64,000 bases of DNA from Zoogloea sp041904905 (lineage in GTDB: Bacteria; Pseudomonadota; Gammaproteobacteria; Burkholderiales; Rhodocyclaceae). Numbering within the stretch: position 1 is the stretch's first letter; each line of letters begins with the position of its first letter. The stretch covers positions 91,280-155,279 of the forward strand of contig NZ_JAYRMI010000001.1 of the NCBI RefSeq assembly GCF_041904905.1. Reading direction: 5' to 3'. The translations under genes were made by a program, and so were the position numbers. A model generated the notes under the pieces. It made no database searches. It had not been told where the DNA came from and worked only from the letters and a program-made list of their open reading frames with translations. This document shows positions 49,145-56,377 of the stretch, piece by piece.

Positions 49145-51043
49145 TCAACTATTCGGCTGATAGGCTTGTTCGATACGTTTGAGGATGCCCGGCACGTCCA
49201 GCCCGATCTCGGTGAAGAGCTGGGCGTGGTCGCCGTGGTCGATGAAGCGGTCGGGCAGGCCAAGCTGCAGCACGCGGACCGGGACGCCGGCTTCGTGGAG
49301 GACGCGGGTCACTTCGGAGCCGGCGCCGCCGATGGTGGCGTTCTCTTCGAGGGTGACCAGCAGCTCGTGGCTGGCGGCGAGCTGCAGGATCAGGTCGCGG
49401 TCGATGGGCTTGACGAAGCGCATGTTGGCCACCGTGGCGTCGATCTGGTCGCCCACGGCGAGGGCGTTGCCCAGCAGGCTGCCGAAGGCGAGGAGGGCGG
49501 TGCGGTTGCCCTGGCGACGGATCTCGCCCTTGCCGATGGGCATCAGGCTCATGTCGGCCATCGGCGTGACGCCCAGGCCGCTGCCGCGCGGGTAGCGCAC
49601 GGCGGTGGGGCCGTCGTGCATGTAGGCGGTGTAGAGCATCTGCCGGCATTCGTTCTCGTCGGCGGGGCAGAAGATGGCGAGCTTGGGGATGCAGGCGAGG
49701 TAGGAGAGATCGAAGGCGCCGTGGTGGGTGGCGCCGTCTGCGCCGACCAGACCGGCGCGGTCGATGGCCATCATCACCGGCAGGTTCTGCAGGGCCACGT
49801 CGTGGATGAACTGGTCGTAGGCGCGCTGCAGGAAGGTGGAGTAGATCGCCACCACCGGCTTGAAGCCTTCGCAGGCGAGGCCGGCGCCGAAGGTGAGGGC
49901 GTGCTGCTCGGCGATCCCGACGTCGTAGTAGCGGTCGGGGTATTCGTGGGCGAAGCGGACCATGCCGGAGCCTTCGCGCATCGCCGGGGTGATGGCCACC
50001 AGGCGCTTGTCGATGGCGGCCATGTCGCACAGCCAGTCGCCGAAGATCTGGGTGTAGGTGAGCTTGCCGCCGCCCTTGGAATCCTTGCCGGTGGCGATGC
50101 CCGCGATGTGGTCGAACTTGGAGACGCCGTGGTAGAGGATGGGGTCGGCTTCGGCGAGCTTGTAGCCCTGGCCCTTGCGGGTGATGACGTGAAGGAACTG
50201 CGGGCCCTTGAGGGTGCGCAGGTTCTGCAGGGTGGGAATCAGGGATTCGAGGTCGTGGCCGTCGATGGGGCCGATGTAGTTGAAGCCGAATTCCTCGAAC
50301 ATCGTGCCGGGCATCACCATGCCCTTGACGTGCTCTTCGGTGCGTCGGGCGAGTTCGAAGACCGGTGGCGGCAGGTTCTCGAGGAAGCGCTTGCCGATCT
50401 TGCGGGCGCCGTTGTAGAGCCGGCCGGAGAGCAGTCGCGACAGGTGCTTGTTGAGCGCCCCCACCGGCGGCGAGATGGACATCTCGTTGTCGTTGAGGAT
50501 GACCAGCAGGTTGGTGTCGTGGATGTCGCCGGCGTTGTTGAGGGCCTCGAAGGCCATGCCGGCCGACATGGCGCCGTCGCCGATCACCGCGATGGCGCGG
50601 CGGTCCTCGCCCCGCAGGCGGGCGGCTTCGGCCATGCCCAGGGCGGCGGAGATGGAGGTGGAGGAGTGGGCGGTGCCGAAGGTGTCGTAGTCGCTCTCGC
50701 AGCGCCGGGGGAAGCCGGAGATGCCCTGATACTGGCGCAGGCCCGCCATGGCCGCCCGGCGGCCGGTGAGGACCTTGTGGGCGTAAGTTTGATGGCCCAC
50801 GTCCCACACGATGCGGTCTTCGGGGGTGTTGAAGACGTAGTGCAGGGCGATGGTGAGTTCGACGGTGCCGAGGTTGGACGACAGATGGCCGCCGGTGCGG
50901 GAGACGGAGTCGATCAGGAAGTTGCGCAGTTCGTCGGCCAGGACGGGGAGTTCGCTGGCTTCGAGCTTGCGAAGGTCCGCGGGGGAGGCGATCCGGTCCA
51001 GCAGGCTGGCACGGGGAGAGGCGGGCTGCGTTGCGTGAGGCAT
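49145..51043 (-). CDS. dxs: 1-deoxy-D-xylulose-5-phosphate synthase
   Basis: The 632-residue thiamine-diphosphate enzyme joins pyruvate and glyceraldehyde 3-phosphate to start the MEP isoprenoid pathway. The active-site histidine is in SRTGGHLSSNLGTVEL. The thiamine motif runs from IGDGAMSAGMAFEALNNAG to ILNDNEMSISP, and the catalytic Glu is near GIAEQHALTFGAG. The length is normal. ispA lies 46 bases upstream, giving the common xseB-ispA-dxs order. Confidence 0.97.
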   Translation of the reverse strand: MPHATQPASPRASLLDRIASPADLRKLEASELPVLADELRNFLIDSVSRTGGHLSSNLGTVELTIALHYVFNTPEDRIVWDVGHQTYAHKVLTGRRAAMAGLRQYQGISGFPRRCESDYDTFGTAHSSTSISAALGMAEAARLRGEDRRAIAVIGDGAMSAGMAFEALNNAGDIHDTNLLVILNDNEMSISPPVGALNKHLSRLLSGRLYNGARKIGKRFLENLPPPVFELARRTEEHVKGMVMPGTMFEEFGFNYIGPIDGHDLESLIPTLQNLRTLKGPQFLHVITRKGQGYKLAEADPILYHGVSKFDHIAGIATGKDSKGGGKLTYTQIFGDWLCDMAAIDKRLVAITPAMREGSGMVRFAHEYPDRYYDVGIAEQHALTFGAGLACEGFKPVVAIYSTFLQRAYDQFIHDVALQNLPVMMAIDRAGLVGADGATHHGAFDLSYLACIPKLAIFCPADENECRQMLYTAYMHDGPTAVRYPRGSGLGVTPMADMSLMPIGKGEIRRQGNRTALLAFGSLLGNALAVGDQIDATVANMRFVKPIDRDLILQLAASHELLVTLEENATIGGAGSEVTRVLHEAGVPVRVLQLGLPDRFIDHGDHAQLFTEIGLDVPGILKRIEQAYQPNS

Positions 51044-51089
51044 TCCGGGTTACCGGGTCGTTAATGGGCGATGTTCGGTTTGGGGTGGC

Positions 51090-51983
51090 TCAGAACTGGC
51101 GACGCATGATGAAGCGCGTCAGCTCGGCCAGCCGCTGGCTGCCGTCGCCGAAGGCGGCGAGACGGTCGAGGGCGTCCTGGCACATTTCCTCGGCGAGCTC
51201 GCGGGCGCGGCTTGCGCCCAGCAGGCTGACGTAGGTCGGCTTGTCGTTGGCGGCATCCTTGCCGGCGGTCTTGCCCAGGGTGGCGGTGTCGGCCTCGGCG
51301 TCGAGGATGTCGTCCACCACCTGGAACAGCAGGCCGATCACCTTGCCCACGTGGTCGAGGGAGGCCATCTGCGCCTCGTCGAGGCTGCGGCCGCATTGTA
51401 CGCCAAGGTTGATCGAGGCCCGGATGAGGGCGCCGGTCTTGTGGATGTGCATGAATTCGAGTTCGGGCAGCGAGAGCTGCTGGCCGACCGAGGCGAGGTC
51501 GATGGCCTGGCCGCCGCACATGCCGCGGGAGCCGCTGGCGAGGGCGAGCTGGCGGATCATGGCGATCTGGCGGCTGGGGTCGTCGCACACCGGGGCGTCG
51601 GCCAGGTGCAGGAAGGCCTGGGTCTGCAGGGCGTCGCCCACGAGCAGCGCGGTGGCGTCGTCGTACTCGACGTGCACGGTGGGCTTGCCGCGGCGCAGCA
51701 CGTCGTCGTCCATGCAGGGCATGTCGTCATGGACAAGGGAGTAGGCGTGGATCATCTCGATGGCGCAGGCGACCCGGTCGAGACGCTCGGGCGAGGCGCC
51801 GGTGAGCTGGCCTCCGGCGTGGACCAGCAGCGGCCGGACCCGCTTGCCGCCGCCCAGCACGGCGTAGCGCATGGCCTCGTGGAGGCGGGCGGGGGCGATG
51901 TCGGCGCCGGGCAGGGCGCGGTCTAGGGCGGATTCGGTGCGTTGCTGGATGTCGCCCATCCATTGATTGAAGGTTGTGCTCAT
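51090..51983 (-). CDS. ispA: Farnesyl diphosphate synthase
   Basis: The 297-residue prenyltransferase builds geranyl and farnesyl diphosphate. The first aspartate-rich motif is YSLVHDDMPCMDDDVLRRG and the second is LLFQVVDDILDAEAD. GGGKRVRPLLVHAGG binds isopentenyl diphosphate. The two-residue insertion in the first motif is typical of bacterial (type II) FPP synthases. The ATG overlaps the xseB stop by four bases. The frame continues upstream inside xseB without family sequence. Confidence 0.96.
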   Translation of the reverse strand: MSTTFNQWMGDIQQRTESALDRALPGADIAPARLHEAMRYAVLGGGKRVRPLLVHAGGQLTGASPERLDRVACAIEMIHAYSLVHDDMPCMDDDVLRRGKPTVHVEYDDATALLVGDALQTQAFLHLADAPVCDDPSRQIAMIRQLALASGSRGMCGGQAIDLASVGQQLSLPELEFMHIHKTGALIRASINLGVQCGRSLDEAQMASLDHVGKVIGLLFQVVDDILDAEADTATLGKTAGKDAANDKPTYVSLLGASRARELAEEMCQDALDRLAAFGDGSQRLAELTRFIMRRQF

Positions 51984-52207
51984 GGTTGGGCGTCTTCCGG
52001 GGTGTGCTCGGTTTCGAGGATACGGATGGTCTGCTCGGCCTTGGTCAGCTGGGCCTGGCACTGGCGCAGCAGCAGGGTGCCGCGCTGGTAGGCGGCGAGG
52101 GCCTGATCCAGAGGGAGCTGTCCGTTTTCCATGTCCTGGACAATTGTTTCGAGTTCGGCAACGGCGGTTTCGAAACTGGCGGTTTTGCTGGCGGAGGTTT
52201 TGACCAT
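51980..52207 (-). CDS. xseB: Exonuclease VII small subunit
   Basis: The 75-residue protein is XseB. It has the family start SFETAVAELETIVQDMENGQ, then LPLDQALAAYQRGTLLLRQC and LTKAEQTIRILE, which form two long helices that wrap the large subunit. The ATG at 52207 is chosen. A TTG at 52231 is possible but lacks a ribosome binding site. xseA is not in the window. Confidence 0.94.
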   Translation of the reverse strand: MVKTSASKTASFETAVAELETIVQDMENGQLPLDQALAAYQRGTLLLRQCQAQLTKAEQTIRILETEHTPEDAQP

Positions 52208-52237
52208 GTTGCCGGAACGCAGGTGAAGCAAAGCGTA

Positions 52238-52267
52238 AAAATAGCCTATCGTCGGGCTTCAGGTCAA
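52238..52267 (-). promoter_or_regulatory. Probable promoter of xseB-ispA-dxs
   Basis: On the minus strand TTGACC (52262-52267) and TATTTT (52238-52243) are 18 bases apart. Its -35 element overlaps the -35 element of the divergent promoter of the Rieske gene. Confidence 0.55.
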
Positions 52268-52286
52268 ACGCGTAATACTATATAAT
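52258..52286 (+). promoter_or_regulatory. Probable promoter of the Rieske oxygenase gene
   Basis: A perfect TATAAT (52281-52286) stands 17 bases after TTCAGG (52258-52263). The transcript would start about 40 bases before the ATG at 52334, which is preceded by AAGGGGG. Confidence 0.65.
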
Positions 52287-52333
52287 GTACGGCTTTACGT
52301 TTCGGGCTTTCGCTTTCGACAAGGGGGTTCGGG

Positions 52334-53437
52334 ATGTCTGACATCGCTTCTCAGGCACATCTATCGCCGGCAATCTCCCAGTTGCCGGTCTCGTGGTACT
52401 TCGACGAAAAAGTTTTCGAGCTGGAGAAGCGTCTCCTCTTCGATGCCGGTCCCGGCTACGTCGGCCACACGCTGATGGTGCCGGAAGTCAATCAATACCG
52501 CTCGCTGGAGTGGCGGGATCACGCCAAGCTGCTGGTCAATCGCGACGATGGTTTTTACCAGATGTCCAACATCTGCCGCCACCGTCAGGCCATCATGCTG
52601 CAAGGCACCGGCACGGCCGAGCGGAACATCGTCTGCCCGGTTCATCGCTGGACCTACAACCCCGACGGCCTGTTGATCGGCGCACCGCACTTCCCGGAAA
52701 ACCCCTGCCTCAACCTGCAGCGCGACAAGCTTGAGGACTGGCAGGGCCTGCTCTTCAAGGGGCCGCGCTCGGCCAACGCCGACCTGGCGGGGATGCAGGT
52801 GGCGGGCGAGCTGAAGTTCGACGGTTACAAGCTGGACCGGGTCGAGATCCACGAGTGCAACTACAACTGGAAGACCTTCATCGAGGTGTACCTCGAGGAC
52901 TACCACGTGGTGCCGTTCCACCCGGGGCTGGGGCAGTTCGTCACCTGCGACGACCTCACCTGGCAGTTTGGCGAGTGGTATTCGGTGCAGCGGGTGGGCA
53001 TCACCTCGCTCAAGAAGCCGGGCTCGCCCGCCTACAAGCGCTGGCACGAGGCGGTGCTCAACTACAACGGCGGGGAAATGCCCAAGCATGGGGCAATATG
53101 GTTGACCTATTTCCCCAACATCATGGTTGAGTGGTACCCCAACGTGCTGGTGGTGAGCACCCTGATCCCGACCGATGTGAACAAGACGACCAACGTCGTC
53201 GAGTTCTACTACCCGGAAGAGATCCTGGAGTTCGAGCGGGAGTTCGTCGAGGCGGAGCAGGCGGCCTACATGGAGACCGCCATCGAGGACGACGATATCG
53301 GCGAGCGGATGGACCGCGGCCGTCTGGCGCTGCTGAAGGAGGGTCGCTCCGAAGTCGGGCCCTACCAGTCGCCCTACGAGGACGGGATGCAGCATTTCCA
53401 CGAGTTCTACCGCCGGATCATGCAGCCGCACCTGTGA
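52334..53437 (+). CDS. Rieske-type aromatic ring-hydroxylating oxygenase alpha subunit-like protein
   Basis: The 367-residue protein has an N-terminal Rieske [2Fe-2S] domain with CRH at residues 81-83 and CPVH at 101-104, a 17-residue spacing. The catalytic domain has the mononuclear iron motif NWKTFIEVYLEDYHVVPFH, where His191 and His196 are the ligands. A likely third Asp ligand lies in AIEDDDIGERMDRG. Such proteins hydroxylate or demethylate ring compounds using a separate reductase. No reductase or beta subunit gene is adjacent, and the substrate cannot be told. It is divergent from the isoprenoid genes xseB-ispA-dxs, with overlapping promoters. Confidence 0.88.
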   Translation: MSDIASQAHLSPAISQLPVSWYFDEKVFELEKRLLFDAGPGYVGHTLMVPEVNQYRSLEWRDHAKLLVNRDDGFYQMSNICRHRQAIMLQGTGTAERNIVCPVHRWTYNPDGLLIGAPHFPENPCLNLQRDKLEDWQGLLFKGPRSANADLAGMQVAGELKFDGYKLDRVEIHECNYNWKTFIEVYLEDYHVVPFHPGLGQFVTCDDLTWQFGEWYSVQRVGITSLKKPGSPAYKRWHEAVLNYNGGEMPKHGAIWLTYFPNIMVEWYPNVLVVSTLIPTDVNKTTNVVEFYYPEEILEFEREFVEAEQAAYMETAIEDDDIGERMDRGRLALLKEGRSEVGPYQSPYEDGMQHFHEFYRRIMQPHL

Positions 53438-53473
53438 TCGACGCCTGCCGGCCGTTGGCCGGACGGGCGATGG

Positions 53474-53511
53474 AAAAAACAAAGGGAGCCGTATTGGCTC
53501 CCTTTGTTTTT
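53474..53511. terminator. Bidirectional terminator between the Rieske and tolC-like genes
   Basis: AACAAAGGGAGCC and GGCTCCCTTTGTT form a perfect stem around GTATT, with an A run on the left and a T run on the right. It serves the two convergent genes. Confidence 0.93.
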
Positions 53512-53524
53512 GCGGTGTGGGCGG

Positions 53525-55348
53525 TCAGCGGTTCGATTCGCGGACGATCTTCCACTGGCCGTTTTCGAGCTGGTACTGGAGGGTCTTCTTCATTGCGTCG
53601 TTGAAGCCCTTGGAGCGGTAGTGCTGGATGAAGCTGGCTTCGGCGGAGGTGGGCGAGAGGCTGCGCACCGTCAGCTGATCCACTTCGACGGCGATGGTGC
53701 CGGGCTTGGTGACGCGTTTCTCGCGTACGGCCAGCCAGTTGCTCGGGGTGCCCAGATCGGGTTTGAAGGCGGTGGAGTAGAACGACTTGTACCGTGCCAC
53801 GTCCTTGGCCGACCATGCGGCAGCCCACGACCGGACCAGCGGCTCGATGGCCGGATTGGCGGCCGGGGTTGCGCTGGCAGTACCGGTGGCGCTGGCAGCC
53901 ACGGCTTCGGCGACGGGCAGGGGCACGGCGGCGGGCGGCGTACGGCCCTTCATGGCGCCGGCGGTGTCGAGGGGGGCGACCACTGGCAGCACGGTGCTGC
54001 ACAGCAGGGTTTCGTCTTCGCCGGGCTCGGTGGCGCTGGCTTCTTCGGGGCCGGAGCGGGCCACGGGGGCCAGTTGCACGCTGGGCAGGATGGTGTGGGT
54101 CTGGGTGAGGACGCGCAGTTCGGCCTGGGTCAGGTCGAAGCGGGCGCGGGCGCTGGCCCGCTTGGCCTCGAACAGTTCGTTTTCGGTGTTGAGCACGTCG
54201 AGCAGGCTGCGCTGGCCGATGTCGAACTGCTGACGGTAGGCGTCGCGGGCTTTTTCGGTGGAGAGCTGGTGCTGCTCGAGGTAGATCAGCTGCTCTTTGA
54301 GCTTCTTGACGTCGTTCCAGGCGATGGCGGTCTGCTGGCGGATGTCGCGGCAGGCTTTGTCGCGCAGGTCGGTGGCGTTGTAGAGCTGTTCGTGGGAGCG
54401 GCGCACGCGGGCTTCGTCGGCGCCGCCCTTGAAGAGGTTCCAGTTCATCAGCACCTGCACGGCGCTGGTGTTGGTTTCGCCGGAGACGCCCAGGAGGTTC
54501 TTGTCCATGCCGGTGCTGGCGCGGAACTCGACGGTGGGCGAGTAGTTGGCGCGCTGGACGTCGATATTGGCGCGGGACGCGCGGATGTTGGCGACCGCAG
54601 CCTTGAAGCCGGGGTTGTCGGCGATGGCCTGGCGCAGCACGTCTTTTTCGGTGGGCAGCTTGTCGGTGAACACCGGCGGCTTCTCCAGGGTGTCGGCCGG
54701 CGCTTCGCCGACCAGGCGCTGGAAGCGCTGGGAGACGTCGTGGAGGTTGGAGCTTTCGGTGAGCCAGTTGGATTGGGCGAGCGCGAGGCGGCCGAACGCC
54801 TGTTCGAGGTCGACCCGGCGGCCCACGCCAGCCTTCACGCGTCGTTCGATCTGGTCGACGGTTTCCTTGTGGATGGCCCAGTTCTCCTGGGCGAGGCTGG
54901 CGAGTTCGCGGTAGCGGAGCACGTCGAGATAGGCGCGCGCGGCTTCGTAGGCGGTGTCGTCGGTGGTGCCGAGCAGCTCGAAGTAGCGGGTGGCGCGGGC
55001 AAAACCCAGGCGCTTGACGTCGTTGCGGGTGGCAAAGCCGTCGAAGACCAGTTGCCGCAGCTGCAGCTGGTAGCCCGGCCGGCTGTAGCTGTCGGGCCCG
55101 GAGGTGGGCGTCTCGCGGCGCTCGCGGCCGGTGTAGCCCTGGAGGTCGACCCGGGGGAAGTAGCCGCCGCGCACCACGTCGCGTTCGGCGTCGGCGGCCT
55201 GGTAATCGTGCAGTCGGGCCAGGACTTCCGGATTGCGCAGGATGGCCCGTTCGATCGCGTCGCGCATGGTGCCCGGTGCGGCGTGGGCCGGCGCCAGCGT
55301 GAGGAGGGAGAGGGTCAGGCAGGCGGAGAGCTTTGTTACTTTGAACAT
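53525..55348 (-). CDS. TolC-family outer-membrane protein (LapE-like) with C-terminal NTF2-like domain
   Basis: The 607-residue protein starts with a signal peptide (KLSACLTLSLLTLAPAHA). It has the two TolC repeats (MRDAIERAILRNPEVLARLH, LRQAIADNPGFKAAVANIRA) with the LapE/AggA-type segments GYQLQLRQLVFDGFATRNDV and MNWNLFKGGADEARVRRSHE. After the TolC part and an Ala/Pro-rich linker, residues 499-607 form an extra domain: PLVRSWAAAWSAKDVARYKS, FYSTAFKPDL, YQLENGQWKIVRE. It looks like an NTF2/SnoaL-like fold. Ordinary TolC proteins lack it. The next genes, lapG and lapD, and the giant adhesin suggest it is the export channel for that adhesin. Confidence 0.88.
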   Translation of the reverse strand: MFKVTKLSACLTLSLLTLAPAHAAPGTMRDAIERAILRNPEVLARLHDYQAADAERDVVRGGYFPRVDLQGYTGRERRETPTSGPDSYSRPGYQLQLRQLVFDGFATRNDVKRLGFARATRYFELLGTTDDTAYEAARAYLDVLRYRELASLAQENWAIHKETVDQIERRVKAGVGRRVDLEQAFGRLALAQSNWLTESSNLHDVSQRFQRLVGEAPADTLEKPPVFTDKLPTEKDVLRQAIADNPGFKAAVANIRASRANIDVQRANYSPTVEFRASTGMDKNLLGVSGETNTSAVQVLMNWNLFKGGADEARVRRSHEQLYNATDLRDKACRDIRQQTAIAWNDVKKLKEQLIYLEQHQLSTEKARDAYRQQFDIGQRSLLDVLNTENELFEAKRASARARFDLTQAELRVLTQTHTILPSVQLAPVARSGPEEASATEPGEDETLLCSTVLPVVAPLDTAGAMKGRTPPAAVPLPVAEAVAASATGTASATPAANPAIEPLVRSWAAAWSAKDVARYKSFYSTAFKPDLGTPSNWLAVREKRVTKPGTIAVEVDQLTVRSLSPTSAEASFIQHYRSKGFNDAMKKTLQYQLENGQWKIVRESNR

Positions 55349-55668
55349 TGTCGTCTCGTGATGTCGAAATTGCCGTGCTTGTGCATGGACTCAGCAGAGG
55401 GATCGAGGATCGCTGATCCGAACGGGCTACTGCGACTGGATTCTAAGGGCCCGAATCTGTCGAAGTTGCGCAGTATTTGGAGTTTTGATCGTTCAGCCTG
55501 CCAATATGACCTAACGGAATACATATTTCACAATTTACGGCGCCGATGGAAGAAATTTAACTTTCATCCCAACTTGCCGTACACCAAGGCTGCCGGCCTC
55601 CCCGTCTTGGGTAGGTGAGCGCCGTCCGGCGCGTGGACGCCAACAGTTTCTCCCATATCGTACATTCA
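55349..55668. other. Divergent intergenic region between the tolC-like gene and lapG
   Basis: This 320-base stretch has no convincing gene. It is notably richer in A and T than its surroundings between about 55490 and 55570. It contains a perfect small palindrome GGATC-GCT-GATCC at 55407-55419. No promoter pair is clear enough to call. It must hold the start signals of both divergent units of the adhesion locus, so it is a likely site for a regulator. Confidence 0.6.
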
Positions 55669-56373
55669 ATGCGCTTATCGTTCGCCTCGCGCCTGCGCCT
55701 TTCGGCATCGGTGTGCCGTCGTGTGGCGGCGGCCGGTGGCGCGGCGCTGATGCTGGCGGCGGGTGGGGCGGTGGGGGGATTCGATCTGGACCGCATGCGC
55801 GCCGTTGCCCTTCAGCGCTTCGGGGCCGGGGCGGCGGAGGCGGTGGATGGCTGGCGCACGGCGCTGGCGGGGTGGCGCGAGCTGCCCGAGGAGATGCAGC
55901 TCCAGCGGGTCAATGAGTTCTTCAACCGGCGCATCCGCTTTGCGGAGGACAGCCAGTTGTGGGGCCAGGCGGATTACTGGGCTACGCCGCTGGAAGTGCT
56001 CGCCCGGGGTGCCGGCGATTGCGAGGACTACGTCTTCGCCAAGTATTTCACCCTGCGCGAGCTCGGGGTGGATGAGCAGCGGCTGCGGATGACCTACGTG
56101 CGGGCGCGGATCGGCGGGGCGGGCGGCACACTCACTCAGGCGCACATGGTCCTGAGCTATTACCCTTCGCCGGATGCGGTGCCGCTGGTGCTCGACAATC
56201 TGATGACCGGCATCCGCCCGGCGACGGCCCGGCCCGACCTGACGCCGGTTTTCAGTTTCAATATGCAGGGTATCTTCGTGGGCGGGGCGAGCCAGGCTTC
56301 CCAGCCGGTGGATCGCGTCTCCCGCTGGCGGGAGTTGCTGCTGCGCATGAATGCAGAAGGTTTGAAGGATTGA
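55669..56373 (+). CDS. lapG: LapG-type periplasmic cysteine protease
   Basis: The 234-residue protein is a bacterial transglutaminase-like cysteine proteinase. It has an Arg/Ala-rich signal peptide. The catalytic triad can be placed at Cys118 (ARGAGDCEDYVFAKYFTL), His159 (TLTQAHMVLSYY) and Asp176 (LVLDNLMTG). Also typical is NRRIRFAEDSQLWGQADYWA. LapG cuts LapA-type adhesins near the N-terminus and frees them from the cell when c-di-GMP is low. The ATG at 55669 is used. A GTG at 55615 would extend the protein upstream of the signal peptide. lapD starts four bases after the stop. Confidence 0.92.
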   Translation: MRLSFASRLRLSASVCRRVAAAGGAALMLAAGGAVGGFDLDRMRAVALQRFGAGAAEAVDGWRTALAGWRELPEEMQLQRVNEFFNRRIRFAEDSQLWGQADYWATPLEVLARGAGDCEDYVFAKYFTLRELGVDEQRLRMTYVRARIGGAGGTLTQAHMVLSYYPSPDAVPLVLDNLMTGIRPATARPDLTPVFSFNMQGIFVGGASQASQPVDRVSRWRELLLRMNAEGLKD

Positions 56374-56377
56374 CGAC

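Noticed and set aside
49058..51064. A plus-strand open frame across the whole dxs gene.
   Set aside because: It is the shadow of dxs, with no recognisable domain and no ribosome binding site.
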